DNA of 64,000 nucleotides from Thermococcus peptonophilus (GCF_001592435.1 NZ_CP014750.1:1302001-1366000); one strand, 5' to 3'; shown: positions 43,550 to 53,793, counted from the stretch's first letter. The notes: generated by a model not told the origin, from the letters alone. Numbers and translations are program-made.

Positions 43550-46404
43550 TGGTCAAGATTATCCTCAACGGTAAGGAAATGGAGGTTCCCGATGGAAAGC
43601 CCCTCATAGAGTTCCTCCGCGAGGTTACCCACGTCCCCGGCTTCTGCTATACTGAAGAGCTTGAGCCCTACGGCTCCTGCCGCCTCTGCCTGGTGAGCAC
43701 GCCGAGGGGAGTAACGACATCGTGCACTCTGAAGCCTGTGGAAGGTCTGAAGGTCGAAACACTCACGGACGAAGTTATCTCAATGAGAAAGACCGCCCTC
43801 GAGCTAATCCTCTCCGACCACTACGGCGACTGTATAGGGCCGTGCCAGGACGCGTGTCCCGCTCACAGCGACGTTCAGGGCTACCTCGCGCTGATAGCGA
43901 TGGGCAAGTACCACGAGGCCGTGAAGCTGATGAAGGAGAAGTACATTCTCCCGGCCGTCCTCGGGAGGGTCTGTCCGGCATTCTGTGAGCAGGCCTGCAG
44001 GAGAAACCTCGTTGACGAGCCTCTAGCAATAAGGCAGCTGAAGCGCTTCGCTGCTGACTACGACCTTGAGCACGGGCCTTGGATGCCGGAAATTCCGCCC
44101 TCAACCGGGAAGCGCATTGCCGTCATTGGCGGCGGTCCAGCTGGTCTGGCTTGCGCCTACTACCTTCGCACTATGGGCCACGAGGTCACAATCTTTGAGG
44201 CCATGCCGGAACTCGGCGGAATGATGCGCTACGGCATTCCTCCGTACAGGCTCCCGAGGGACGTCCTCGACAGGGACATCGCGACCGTCATCGGCACTGG
44301 CATCGAGGTGAAGACCAACACCGCCCTCGGGAGGGACGTTACCCTTGAGGAGCTCCGCGAAGAGTACGACGCGGTCTTCCTCGGCGTCGGTGCCTGGAGG
44401 AGCAGGAGGATGGGAATTCCCGGGGAAGAGCTTGAGGGAGTGATGCACGGCATAGAGTTCCTTCGGAAGGTCAACATGGGCGAGGAAGTGAAGCTCGGCG
44501 AGCGCGTTATAGTGGTCGGCGGCGGGAACACCGCCATGGACGTCGCGAGGACGGCTTTGAGGCTTGGAGCTAAGGTTACCGTCGTCTACCGCCGCTCCAG
44601 GGCTGAGATGCCTGCCAACGAGCGCGAGGTGGAGGAGGCAATGGAGGAGGGCGTCGAGTTCCTCTTCCTCACGAACCCGGTTAGAATACTCGGAGACGGC
44701 AAAGTTGAGGAGGTCGAGCTGATAAAGATGCGCCTCAGGGAGCCGGACGCGAGCGGAAGGAGGAGGCCGATACCGATAGAGGGCTCCGAGTTCCGCGTTA
44801 AGGCCGACAACGTCATCCTGGCGATAGGCCAGTACTGCGACGAGGACTTCCTCAAGAATCTCGGCATCAAGGCAAAGCGCGGGAAGGCCGTTGTCGATGA
44901 GGTGACCCTTCAGACGAACCTCCCCGGTGTTTTTGCCGGCGGAGACCTTGTCCTTGGGCCTTCAACCGTCATAGAAAGCATCGCCACCGGGAGAAAGGCG
45001 GCGATAATGATAGACCTCTACCTTAAGGGCAAGCTGGAGAAGGCTAGGGAAGTTCTGCTTGAGCCAGAGAAGCACATAGAGGAAGTTCTGAACGATGAAG
45101 ACCTCTACAGGATTCTCTTCGACCTAAGACCCTACAACCACTGGAAGAAGGTTACCGAGAAGGACTACGAGGGCGTTGAGAGAAAGCCAAGGGCAAAGGT
45201 GGAGCTCCTCGACCCCGAGGTCAGAAGGAGGAACTTCGAGGAGGTCGAGCCTTCCCTGACGGAAGAGCAGGTTCTTGAGGAGGCAAAGCGTTGTATGAGC
45301 TGCGGCTGTATGGAGGTCTTCAGGTGTAAGTTGAGAGAATATGCCACGCTCTACAACGCTAGGCAGGACGCCTTCGAGGGGGAGGGGAACAGGTTCGAGC
45401 TCGACGAGAGCCACCCCTTCGTCGTTCTTGACAACAACAAGTGCGTCCTCTGCGGCCAGTGTGTCCGCTTTACCCACGAGGTTGCAGGGGAGGGCGTCGT
45501 TGACTACATGTTCAGGGGCTTCAAGACAATGATCTCCCCACCCCTTGGGGGCACCCTCGGGGATGCTGAAGGACTCTTCATAGGCGAGATGATAGACATC
45601 TGTCCCGTCGGTGCCATAACCGAGAAGCTCCCCTTCGTCAAGCCCGGCCCGTGGAAGACCACCCCCGTCAAAACCGTCTGCAACGGTTGCTCCTTTGCGT
45701 GCGAGATGAACATTGAGGTCTACGACGGCATACTCGTTAGGGCATCGAGCGTCGAGAAAAGCTGGAACGGACATCTCTGCGACGTCTGCCGCTTCGCCAG
45801 GCCCTGGGCCGAGGACTTAGTTCAGCCGCTCCTCAACGGAAAGCCCGTGAGCTGGGAGGAGGCGAAGAAGTTCATAGCGGAGAGAGAGTACGCGCTTATC
45901 CTTACGCCAGAGCTGACTAACGAGGAGATATCCTTCTTCAAGGAGTTCGCCCAAAAACGCGGCATTTCCATAGGCTCAACCGTTGAGGGAGAGCTCTCGA
46001 CGGCGACCCTAGAGGACATCAGAAAGGCAAAGCGCGTCCTCCTTAAGGCCGACCCCGAGAAGTACCCGCTCCTCAAGCTTCTGCTAAGGGACAAGGTGAT
46101 AGTCGGGGAGGACTACGATGTTGCAATACTCGAAGGACCCGCCGAGCCTCTCGAAGCCCCGACTCTAATTCTTCACGAGGGGGTGAACGCCGCTGGACTC
46201 ATCAGGGCTGGAATAACGGGGATCCCTGAGAGCAAAGCCTACGTAGTGGTCGGGAGGACGGAGAAGGAGCTTAAGGGGGATGTCCTTATCCTCCCAGCGG
46301 GAGTCTGGGCTGCCAAGGAGGGGACGGTTACAAACGCCCTTGGAATGGAGCTGAAAGTGAGGAAGGCCCTGGAGGGCTATTCCCCGCTGGGGCTATTTTC
46401 CTGA
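43549..46404 (+). CDS. Fusion: [2Fe-2S] ferredoxin - GltD/NfnB-like flavoprotein - NuoG-like FeS domain
   Basis: This is a 951-residue fusion. Residues about 1-80 are a plant-type [2Fe-2S] domain (CYTEELEPYGSCRLC). Residues about 90-530 are the GltD/NfnB-like part: N-terminal Cys motifs (CIGPCQDACP, CPAFCEQAC), then two nucleotide-binding motifs (GGGPAGLACAYYLR, GGGNTAMDVARTA). Residues about 580-740 carry more Fe-S motifs (CMSCGCMEVFRC, CVLCGQC, CPVGAIT, CNGCSFAC). The rest is a short remnant of a molybdopterin-type domain without a catalytic core. It overlaps the NuoF-like gene by 1 bp. It may let NADPH and ferredoxin meet in one complex. Confidence 0.9.
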   Translation: MVKIILNGKEMEVPDGKPLIEFLREVTHVPGFCYTEELEPYGSCRLCLVSTPRGVTTSCTLKPVEGLKVETLTDEVISMRKTALELILSDHYGDCIGPCQDACPAHSDVQGYLALIAMGKYHEAVKLMKEKYILPAVLGRVCPAFCEQACRRNLVDEPLAIRQLKRFAADYDLEHGPWMPEIPPSTGKRIAVIGGGPAGLACAYYLRTMGHEVTIFEAMPELGGMMRYGIPPYRLPRDVLDRDIATVIGTGIEVKTNTALGRDVTLEELREEYDAVFLGVGAWRSRRMGIPGEELEGVMHGIEFLRKVNMGEEVKLGERVIVVGGGNTAMDVARTALRLGAKVTVVYRRSRAEMPANEREVEEAMEEGVEFLFLTNPVRILGDGKVEEVELIKMRLREPDASGRRRPIPIEGSEFRVKADNVILAIGQYCDEDFLKNLGIKAKRGKAVVDEVTLQTNLPGVFAGGDLVLGPSTVIESIATGRKAAIMIDLYLKGKLEKAREVLLEPEKHIEEVLNDEDLYRILFDLRPYNHWKKVTEKDYEGVERKPRAKVELLDPEVRRRNFEEVEPSLTEEQVLEEAKRCMSCGCMEVFRCKLREYATLYNARQDAFEGEGNRFELDESHPFVVLDNNKCVLCGQCVRFTHEVAGEGVVDYMFRGFKTMISPPLGGTLGDAEGLFIGEMIDICPVGAITEKLPFVKPGPWKTTPVKTVCNGCSFACEMNIEVYDGILVRASSVEKSWNGHLCDVCRFARPWAEDLVQPLLNGKPVSWEEAKKFIAEREYALILTPELTNEEISFFKEFAQKRGISIGSTVEGELSTATLEDIRKAKRVLLKADPEKYPLLKLLLRDKVIVGEDYDVAILEGPAEPLEAPTLILHEGVNAAGLIRAGITGIPESKAYVVVGRTEKELKGDVLILPAGVWAAKEGTVTNALGMELKVRKALEGYSPLGLFS

Positions 46405-46406
46405 TT

Positions 46407-47252
46407 TTACTCTTCTATTTCCACTCCATACACTTTTTTAGGGTTTTCGACGTGAATTCTGTAGACGTCTTCCTCCGTGAATATCCCTTGCTGGAGGAAT
46501 CCCTTCGTCCTCTTGGGAACCGTCTTCGGCCCGAGAACTGCTCCGGGTCTTCTCTTGTCGTCTATGTAGTCCGTCTCCATCATGAAGCGGTTTCCCTGCT
46601 TTATGGCCTCTTCGATGTTCTTTCTGCTCGCTATGATGCTCGGGAAGACCCCAACTTCTTCTGCCACTTTCACGAGGGGTGGAGAGAAGTGCTTGACGAC
46701 CCTGTGGGGCTTTATCCCGACTTCCTTTACATATCCTCCAAGCTCCCTGAACTTCTCTTCGTCGAAGCTCTCCGTGTGGAGCTGGACGGCGCAGTCGGCC
46801 TCCTTTGCCAGACTCATCCCGTACTTCATCAGCTCTATGCTCGCTTTCCAGATCTCCTCAGGAACTTCGTAGTGTGGCCTTCCAATCTCACCTATGCCTA
46901 TTGCCTTCCCTTCAAGGCAGAGCTTCTGGGCATATTCCAGGGCCCTCATGACCTCGTTTTTAGCGTACTCAAGTCCCTTTTGTCTGGCAAGGTAGTCGAA
47001 CTCAGCCGGGTGGACTCCTACGACGGCGTAGGCTTTAACCTGTGTCTCCCTGTTTATCTTTTCGACGAGTTCAACGTGAAAGTCCATTGCCTTCATGAAG
47101 TCCTCTGCCTTGAGTCCCGGAAGCCCATAGTCATGGGCTGTCTTGTAGACAACTACCAGGTGCGTCCCCCCCGCCCGGTGGAACTGCTTGACGGCTTCTA
47201 GAAAGAGGCCGTGATAGGGGTCAACGTGGAAGTGGTCGTCCCAGATTATCAT
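46407..47252 (-). CDS. TatD-like metal-dependent hydrolase
   Basis: This 281-residue TIM-barrel hydrolase has the HFHVD metal motif near residue 7, further ligands in GEIGRPHY, QLHTE, KHFS and the C-terminal METDYIDD. Related proteins are DNases or amidohydrolases; the substrate is unknown. The ATG at 47252 follows GAGGTGATTGAA. It ends 2 bp from the stop of the redox operon and forms a possible operon with the next minus-strand genes. Confidence 0.87.
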   Translation of the reverse strand: MIIWDDHFHVDPYHGLFLEAVKQFHRAGGTHLVVVYKTAHDYGLPGLKAEDFMKAMDFHVELVEKINRETQVKAYAVVGVHPAEFDYLARQKGLEYAKNEVMRALEYAQKLCLEGKAIGIGEIGRPHYEVPEEIWKASIELMKYGMSLAKEADCAVQLHTESFDEEKFRELGGYVKEVGIKPHRVVKHFSPPLVKVAEEVGVFPSIIASRKNIEEAIKQGNRFMMETDYIDDKRRPGAVLGPKTVPKRTKGFLQQGIFTEEDVYRIHVENPKKVYGVEIEE

Positions 47253-47262
47253 TTCAATCACC

Positions 47263-47568
47263 TCACGACTGATAAACTTCAAGGATCTGGTCTTCTTTGG
47301 CTTTAGTTGGGGCTTCCATCATAATGGCCACTCTGTCGCCGGTAACGGCAAAGTCAACCTTCCTGTGCTCCCTCTCAATAGCCCGGATAACCCCAACGCT
47401 CGGCCCCTTGAGCTTGTAGCCCGGGTAGATTATTCCTTCGAGGACTTCCCCTATTAAAACCTCTCTAAACGCGACTTTTAGTACTTTCTCGACTCTGAAC
47501 TTTCCAACGGACTGTCTTGACGCTATTCCTTCTCCTTTGTGCTCTTTTCGCCTGAATATTCGTATCAT
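47263..47568 (-). CDS. EF-Tu domain-2-like small protein (possibly Pbp11-type tRNA-binding)
   Basis: This 101-residue protein is a single beta-barrel like domain 2 of translation GTPases (FREVLIGEVLEGIIYPG and VTGDRVAIMM). From memory, Thermococcales homologues are annotated as the tRNA-binding protein Pbp11; I am not certain of that. Its start overlaps the stop of the upstream DUF257-type gene by 4 bp, suggesting co-transcription. Confidence 0.72.
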   Translation of the reverse strand: MIRIFRRKEHKGEGIASRQSVGKFRVEKVLKVAFREVLIGEVLEGIIYPGYKLKGPSVGVIRAIEREHRKVDFAVTGDRVAIMMEAPTKAKEDQILEVYQS

Positions 47569-48266
47569 TCCCTCAGCACCTCAATGACGTCGCCCAGGCT
47601 GACTTTGAACGTACCAACGTTGACAGTAAATGAGAAAATGGCCTTTTTAGGGCGTACTCTTATTGCCTCATTCTCCATATTGAGCTCTACAACCGAAGAG
47701 GCGACAGACTCGAGCATTGGTAGGGGATTTGGATTCATGCTCTTCAGGATGGGCGTTTCTATAATGTTTGCTGTGACCCTATGGGGGGAGTCTAGGTTTT
47801 CCTTGAAGTACCTCACTATGGGATATAGGTCGCGCAGATTGCGCTGAAACATGAGCAACCTTTCCATGCCGAGAATTAGAAGGATATGGGCGTTTTCTCC
47901 GACAATCTTGGAAATCACTATCTCCTTCTTTGGGATGTATAGGTTGGGATCAGCCTCGAATGAAAGCTTTTCTACAACGTTCCCAACGCCATCGATTCCA
48001 GCTACTTTGATAACGTTTATGCTCTCCAGTGGAACGTAAAAACCCATCAGTTCAAGATGTTTTATATAAATCGGGAGGGTGTCGAATATGTCTTCCACGA
48101 TCAGTGGGATCCCGTTTTTCTGGGATATCTTTAGCAGAGCATAGAAACTCAGTTCTGCACTTAGGGAGGTGCTGTTTTCAATAAGAACAAGACTGCCCGG
48201 TTTAAATGTTTCGCCCTGAAAAAATGGAATTTGGGGGTCATCATAGGTGCGAGTTTCTTTCTCCAC
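47565..48266 (-). CDS. DUF257-type protein, copy 2
   Basis: This 233-residue protein has the layout of the thermococcal DUF257 family, a RecA-like core without clear Walker motifs (IPLIVEDIFDTLPIYIKHLELMGFY; LLILGMERLLMF). It is clearly related to the upstream neighbour (shared NGIPLI, FDTL, LMG and GLE/GMERLL patterns), so the two arose by tandem duplication. It overlaps that neighbour by 26 bp. Function unknown. Confidence 0.78.
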   Translation of the reverse strand: MEKETRTYDDPQIPFFQGETFKPGSLVLIENSTSLSAELSFYALLKISQKNGIPLIVEDIFDTLPIYIKHLELMGFYVPLESINVIKVAGIDGVGNVVEKLSFEADPNLYIPKKEIVISKIVGENAHILLILGMERLLMFQRNLRDLYPIVRYFKENLDSPHRVTANIIETPILKSMNPNPLPMLESVASSVVELNMENEAIRVRPKKAIFSFTVNVGTFKVSLGDVIEVLRE

Positions 48267-48981
48267 TAACGATCCCTCCCACGTCTATTCCAATCGTGGT
48301 GCCTATCACGACAGGATTAATGCTCTTTTTAAACGTCAGGATCGCACCCGTAGGGTATGGCCTCGTTTCAACAACTGTAGTTGCCACCCTCTCAAGTTCG
48401 GGGAGGAAGAAGCCGGGCATCATGCTTTCAACTATGTCTCTGTTTATCAGGTAAACAGCCTTCCGATTCTTGTTTCCAACGTATTTTTGGAGGCTTAGTA
48501 GAAGCCTGTAGAAGTCCCTGGAATCGCGCATGATCATCAGAACGTTCTCTAGTCCAAGAACCAGGTTTATTGCCGGCGTTTTCACATTTTCCAAAATCTC
48601 AGCACTTGCGTTGGTGTAATTTTTTATGTATACTCTCGGATCTGGATGAAACTCTATCCATTTGACTTTTCCTCCGATATCGTGGGTTCCCCCAGTTTTC
48701 ACGACGTATGCGTGATCAAGGTTAACCTCCACGCCCATGAGCCTGAGGTGGAGAACTAGAGTATATAGGGTGTCAAAATTATCGTCTATTATGAGGGGTA
48801 TCCCGTTCTCCCTGGTGTAATCTGCACTCAGCTTTAACGTGAATTCCGGCACATAAGACGTTCTATATTCTACCAGCACGCTCTCGCCAGGTTGTATTAT
48901 ATCAATGATGTCCTGGAAGTTTACGAATTCAACACTGGGAATTTCCCGGCTCAATGTGATCACCACTTTTAGGTTGGTCAT
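48241..48981 (-). CDS. DUF257-type protein, copy 1
   Basis: This 246-residue paralogue of the next gene contains the matching motifs NGIPLIIDDNFDTL, LRLMGVEV and LVLGLENVLMIM. The ATG at 48981 has no ribosome binding site. A TTG at 48954, preceded by GGTGAT, would give a 237-residue protein and may be the real start. The family is specific to Thermococcales and uncharacterised. Confidence 0.76.
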   Translation of the reverse strand: MTNLKVVITLSREIPSVEFVNFQDIIDIIQPGESVLVEYRTSYVPEFTLKLSADYTRENGIPLIIDDNFDTLYTLVLHLRLMGVEVNLDHAYVVKTGGTHDIGGKVKWIEFHPDPRVYIKNYTNASAEILENVKTPAINLVLGLENVLMIMRDSRDFYRLLLSLQKYVGNKNRKAVYLINRDIVESMMPGFFLPELERVATTVVETRPYPTGAILTFKKSINPVVIGTTIGIDVGGIVSGERNSHL

Positions 48982-49034
48982 GAGATTTGACTGTCCATAA
49001 TTTGGTGGTTTGGTGCTTATATCCTTTCTCTCGC

Positions 49035-50255
49035 TTAAGTGTCCAGCAGTTCTTTTAGTACGTCCTTGGCGGTCTCAAGTATTACTTCTGGCTCTGCATC
49101 TACCTTCCCCCTAGCCAGGTTGTCGGTTCCACCACCCTTTCCGCCCAGCTTGGACGCTACTCGCTCAAAGAGCTCTCTCATTGAAACGTTTACACCCTCG
49201 TTTCTGGCGAAAAGTACGTAGTTCTTTCCTGCTACGAGCAAAACTGTCCCGGGGTTCTTTTCAACGAACTTCACCGCAAAGCCCTGGGCCTCTTTCATGG
49301 GTTCCTCTTCAATCAGGGTTGCTACTTTGACGTCTCCTATCTTCTCGGCCTTCTCCTGGATGTACTTGCCCTTCCATTCCCAGAGACCCCCTCTGAGTTC
49401 GTCTTTTTCTGCCTCTAGCTTGTCTATTGTCCCCTTAAGCTCCTTGATCCTCTCAACGAGCGGCGGGTTCTTGTTTGGCATCTCGTCAAGTGCTTCCCAG
49501 TAGTCCGATAAGATGCCGTTAAGCGCTCTCAACGCCCTGTTTCCTGCGACGAACTCTATCCTCCACAGCTTCCTGCTCTTCCGATAGAACCCGAGTATTT
49601 TGAGGAAGCCGATCTCGCGGGTGCTCCTCACATGGGTTCCGCCGCATGGTGTCGCATCAACGGTTCCGATTTTGACGATCCTTATCCTGTCGTGGACTTT
49701 GCTGACGTGCTTTCGCAGGATTCTCACAACGTCTTCCGGAAGGTACTGGTACTCCTCGATCTCCACCGGCAGGTCTCCCCAGATTGCCTCGTTTGTCTTT
49801 CTCTCTATCTCGTTTATCATCTCCCAAGTAAGCTCGCCCGAATAATCAATCTCGATCTTGTTGTAGTTCTCAAAGATCTGGAAGCCCGTGGTCTCGGCCC
49901 CGTAGAGTCCCTTGATTATTGCTGAAAGGATGTGTTGCCCCGTATGTTGCCGCATGTTCTCGTATCTCCATCCCCAGTCAAGGATCAGCCTAACTTCTTC
50001 CCCCGCCTCCGGCAGCCTTCCCTCTAACTTCCCTTCATGCCAGATCTCTTTTTTTCCGCTGACCTTTTCAACTAGAACTCTGAAGCCGCCACCCACTATA
50101 ATCCCCCTGTCAGATGGCTGGCCGCCGCCTTCCGGATAGAATATTGTTCTGTCGAGGAGAACCTTCACTCTCCCATTTCCAGCCGGCTCGACTTTCTCCA
50201 CCTTAGCAGTGGCTTCGCGAAGGTACGGGTCTTTGTAAAACAGCTTTTCAGTCAT
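49035..50255 (-). CDS. alaX: Alanyl-tRNA editing protein AlaX (long type)
   Basis: This 406-residue trans-editing enzyme hydrolyses Ser/Gly-tRNA(Ala). It has the N-terminal barrel, the zinc motifs HTGQH and CGGTH of the editing domain, a coiled-coil linker (residues about 265-300) and a C-terminal DHHA1 domain (GGKGGGTDNLARG). This is the AlaX-L layout known from Pyrococcus and Thermococcus. The start overlaps the stop of the upstream receptor-like gene by 4 bp. Confidence 0.93.
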   Translation of the reverse strand: MTEKLFYKDPYLREATAKVEKVEPAGNGRVKVLLDRTIFYPEGGGQPSDRGIIVGGGFRVLVEKVSGKKEIWHEGKLEGRLPEAGEEVRLILDWGWRYENMRQHTGQHILSAIIKGLYGAETTGFQIFENYNKIEIDYSGELTWEMINEIERKTNEAIWGDLPVEIEEYQYLPEDVVRILRKHVSKVHDRIRIVKIGTVDATPCGGTHVRSTREIGFLKILGFYRKSRKLWRIEFVAGNRALRALNGILSDYWEALDEMPNKNPPLVERIKELKGTIDKLEAEKDELRGGLWEWKGKYIQEKAEKIGDVKVATLIEEEPMKEAQGFAVKFVEKNPGTVLLVAGKNYVLFARNEGVNVSMRELFERVASKLGGKGGGTDNLARGKVDAEPEVILETAKDVLKELLDT

Positions 50256-51004
50256 TGCACATCACTCTCCTTCGAGTATTCGCTAACCATGGTTCTAAGA
50301 AGAGACGCAAGCTCCTTATTGTACCTGTCCTGCATCTCGGAGAACTTTTTGAGTGCGACGGCTATTCCGTTGAGCCTCTTTATATCGTTTACAATCTCTT
50401 CTTGCTCATTTGAAATCTCGCTGAGAACAGAGCTTATCTCAACTATCGTGCTGATATCCCTGCCAAGTATCTCTGTTCCCTCTTTTATCCTGTCCATGAC
50501 TGCCAGTGCGTCCCTCAGGGTCTCGAGCTGGTTCATGACTCTAGAGTTGAAGTCCTTTATCTCCTTCGCCAGCTCCATCGTCTGGACGGCCATCTTTCGT
50601 ATCTCTTCTGCCACCACAGCAAAGCCCCTTCCTGCGTCGCCTGCCCTCGCCGCCTCAATGGAGGCGTTTAGGGCAACGAGGTTTGTCTGCTTGGCAACGG
50701 TTGCTATCGAATCACTTATCCTGGAGACGTATTCAAGGTTCTCCACCAGAGTGTTGAACTCCTTTGCGAACGTTTCAAAGCGCTGGAAAAACGGGAGAAA
50801 ATCCCTCTGGAACGTTTCAAGCTGTTCCATGACCTCCGAGAGCTTTGAGATGTTCTCTATAATGGTCGTGTTGTTCTCCATAAACTGCCCACTGATTTCC
50901 TCTGCCAGTTCGCTGATTATCTTGCTCGACTCCTTGCTGGAAGTCTTTATCCTGACAGACAGCGCGAGTGCGTTCGAGGCTTTCTCGATGCTCTTGATGT
51001 TCAT
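50252..51004 (-). CDS. Short soluble chemoreceptor-like (MCP signalling domain) protein
   Basis: This 250-residue, all-helical protein has no membrane helix. Residues about 100-140 form the conserved receptor hairpin tip (AKQTNLVALNASIEAARAGD, then GRGFAVVAEEIRKMA). The N-terminal helices are too short for a classical sensor domain, so it may take its input from a partner, most likely the ODP-type protein encoded 9 bp upstream. CheA and CheW are not in this window. Confidence 0.88.
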   Translation of the reverse strand: MNIKSIEKASNALALSVRIKTSSKESSKIISELAEEISGQFMENNTTIIENISKLSEVMEQLETFQRDFLPFFQRFETFAKEFNTLVENLEYVSRISDSIATVAKQTNLVALNASIEAARAGDAGRGFAVVAEEIRKMAVQTMELAKEIKDFNSRVMNQLETLRDALAVMDRIKEGTEILGRDISTIVEISSVLSEISNEQEEIVNDIKRLNGIAVALKKFSEMQDRYNKELASLLRTMVSEYSKESDVQ

Positions 51005-51013
51005 GCTACCACC

Positions 51014-51781
51014 TCAGCGGAGCAGATCAACCCCGCACTTGAGGTTCTCAAGGAAGTCATAGAACCTCGGAATGTATCTCCTTGGAATTATTGCGCCGTG
51101 CTGTGGCAGTATGGCCTCAACATCTAGATGCCTCACCCTGTTGAGCCATGCCTTTATGGCCCTGTTGCTGGCCATGAGCCTCTCGTGGATTGGTCTCATG
51201 GCCTGTATGTGTTTTTCCATGCTTTCAACGACTATGTATGGCTCGTCGAGGAGGGCTATGCCGATGTCTCCCGTGAAAAGGAACTTGCTCCTGTGGTCGT
51301 ACACCGTGAAGTGTCCAGGGCTGTGGAGGAAATGTGCAGGGATGAACTCCAGCGTAGTAGCTCCAAAACTCAGGGTCTCACCCTCATCAGGAAGCTCATG
51401 GGTTACACTCCTGGAGTCTTCAAAGCCGAAGTGTGGCAAAAACCTTGTCCAGAGCCAGTGAGTAACTATCTTGGCGTTGCTTATCTCCCTCCACAGGGGC
51501 AAACTGCCGGCAACGTCTGGATCCTGGTGGCAGATGTACACGTACTCTATGTTCCTTGGGTCAACGTACTTGGAGGCGTTGGCGAGAACTTTGGAGAATA
51601 TCTTGTACCCTCCAGGATCGAGGAGGAAGCCCTTCCCTCTGCTGACTATGAGGTAGCTGTTGACGTCAACGTCGTTTCCTCCTTCTTGGGTGCCGAGGTA
51701 AACTACCATGTGTTCTTCATCCCTATAGAGGACGTGGTCTTTCCGAGGGTCGAGTCCCGGCTCTATGAAGTACTCTCCCAT
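51014..51781 (-). CDS. ODP/flavodiiron-type metallo-beta-lactamase protein (putative O2 sensor)
   Basis: This 255-residue protein has the di-iron metallo-beta-lactamase core of flavodiiron and ODP (oxygen-binding di-iron) proteins without flavodoxin. Ligands visible are H85-x-D87-x-D89, His153/157 (HSPGH), Asp172 (FTGDIG) and His228 (LPQHG); Val90 stands where FprA has His. ODP proteins in bacteria act with chemoreceptors as O2/iron sensors. GGAGGTG precedes the ATG at 51781. It is flanked by two receptor-like genes. Confidence 0.85.
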   Translation of the reverse strand: MGEYFIEPGLDPRKDHVLYRDEEHMVVYLGTQEGGNDVDVNSYLIVSRGKGFLLDPGGYKIFSKVLANASKYVDPRNIEYVYICHQDPDVAGSLPLWREISNAKIVTHWLWTRFLPHFGFEDSRSVTHELPDEGETLSFGATTLEFIPAHFLHSPGHFTVYDHRSKFLFTGDIGIALLDEPYIVVESMEKHIQAMRPIHERLMASNRAIKAWLNRVRHLDVEAILPQHGAIIPRRYIPRFYDFLENLKCGVDLLR

Positions 51782-51794
51782 ACACACACCTCCT

Positions 51795-53048
<1,254 letters not shown>

Positions 53049-53086
53049 TCACTCTTTACTAATCTTTAATCTTAGTGACGAAAAAG

Positions 53087-53097
53087 AAATATTTAAG
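53087..53097 (-). promoter_or_regulatory. TATA box of the receptor-ODP cluster
   Basis: On the minus strand this reads CTTAAATATTT, predicting a transcript start near 53066 and a leader of about 40 nt. A short inverted repeat, GTCACT at 53048-53053 and AGTGAC at 53073-53078, overlaps the predicted start and could be an operator. Confidence 0.45.
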
Positions 53098-53148
53098 CGG
53101 TTTGCCTACATAAGAACCTACATAAACAGGGATAAAAGAGAAAAATGC

Positions 53149-53793
53149 TCAAGAGCCACTTCTGGCCTCGATGAGGGCTTTCACCCTCTTTAGCCTGAAG
53201 AAGTTCTCGCGCTCCATCTCATCTAGTCTCTGCTTGATGAACTTGACCGTTGCCTCCATGCGCGGAATTATGATGTACTCCAGTGCATTGACGCGCCTCT
53301 TCGTGACCTCTATCTCCTTGGCGAGCCTCTTGAGGGTCTCTTCTACCTCGGCCAGACGGACGGCTAGGTCGAGAACCTCCTCGAACTTTTCAGCGGCCAG
53401 ATCCACCCTGACCGAGCTTGAGACGAAAGCGTATCCCCTCTCTCCCGCGCTTCTCTTAAAGGACTCCGATTCAATGAGAGGCACCGGAACACCCATCACG
53501 TTCCTGGTCTTTACCTCAACTTCGTGGTTCGGCTTAACTGATAGGCTTATCTCCTTCAGGCGGAGCGTACCGACGTCTATCTCCGCCCTCTGAAGGGTCT
53601 TGAAGGCCTCCATCATCTTTTCGTTCAGCTCTTCCCTCAGGCGGAGTGCCTCGTCGTAGATCGTGAAGAACTCCATGACGAGGGCGTCCTGCTTGTCCTT
53701 GAGGAGCTTGTGGCCCTTCTTGGCTAATGTAATGCGCCTCTTGAGGTTCAGGAGCTCCATCCTGGTGGGCTTCACGTTGAGCAGCTCTGCCAT
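53149..53793 (-). CDS. atpD: A/V-type ATP synthase subunit D
   Basis: This 214-residue central stalk subunit forms the long antiparallel coiled coil that rotates inside the A3B3 head. It begins with the conserved [22 protein letters not shown]-like segment. The ATG at 53793 follows GGTGGTCGAG. It is the last gene of the ATP synthase operon, 28 bp after atpB. Confidence 0.95.
   Translation of the reverse strand: MAELLNVKPTRMELLNLKRRITLAKKGHKLLKDKQDALVMEFFTIYDEALRLREELNEKMMEAFKTLQRAEIDVGTLRLKEISLSVKPNHEVEVKTRNVMGVPVPLIESESFKRSAGERGYAFVSSSVRVDLAAEKFEEVLDLAVRLAEVEETLKRLAKEIEVTKRRVNALEYIIIPRMEATVKFIKQRLDEMERENFFRLKRVKALIEARSGS

Noticed and set aside
43549-46404. Catalytic formate dehydrogenase or other molybdopterin enzyme
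   Set aside because: Only the Fe-S part and a short C-terminal remnant resemble that family. The catalytic pterin domain is missing.
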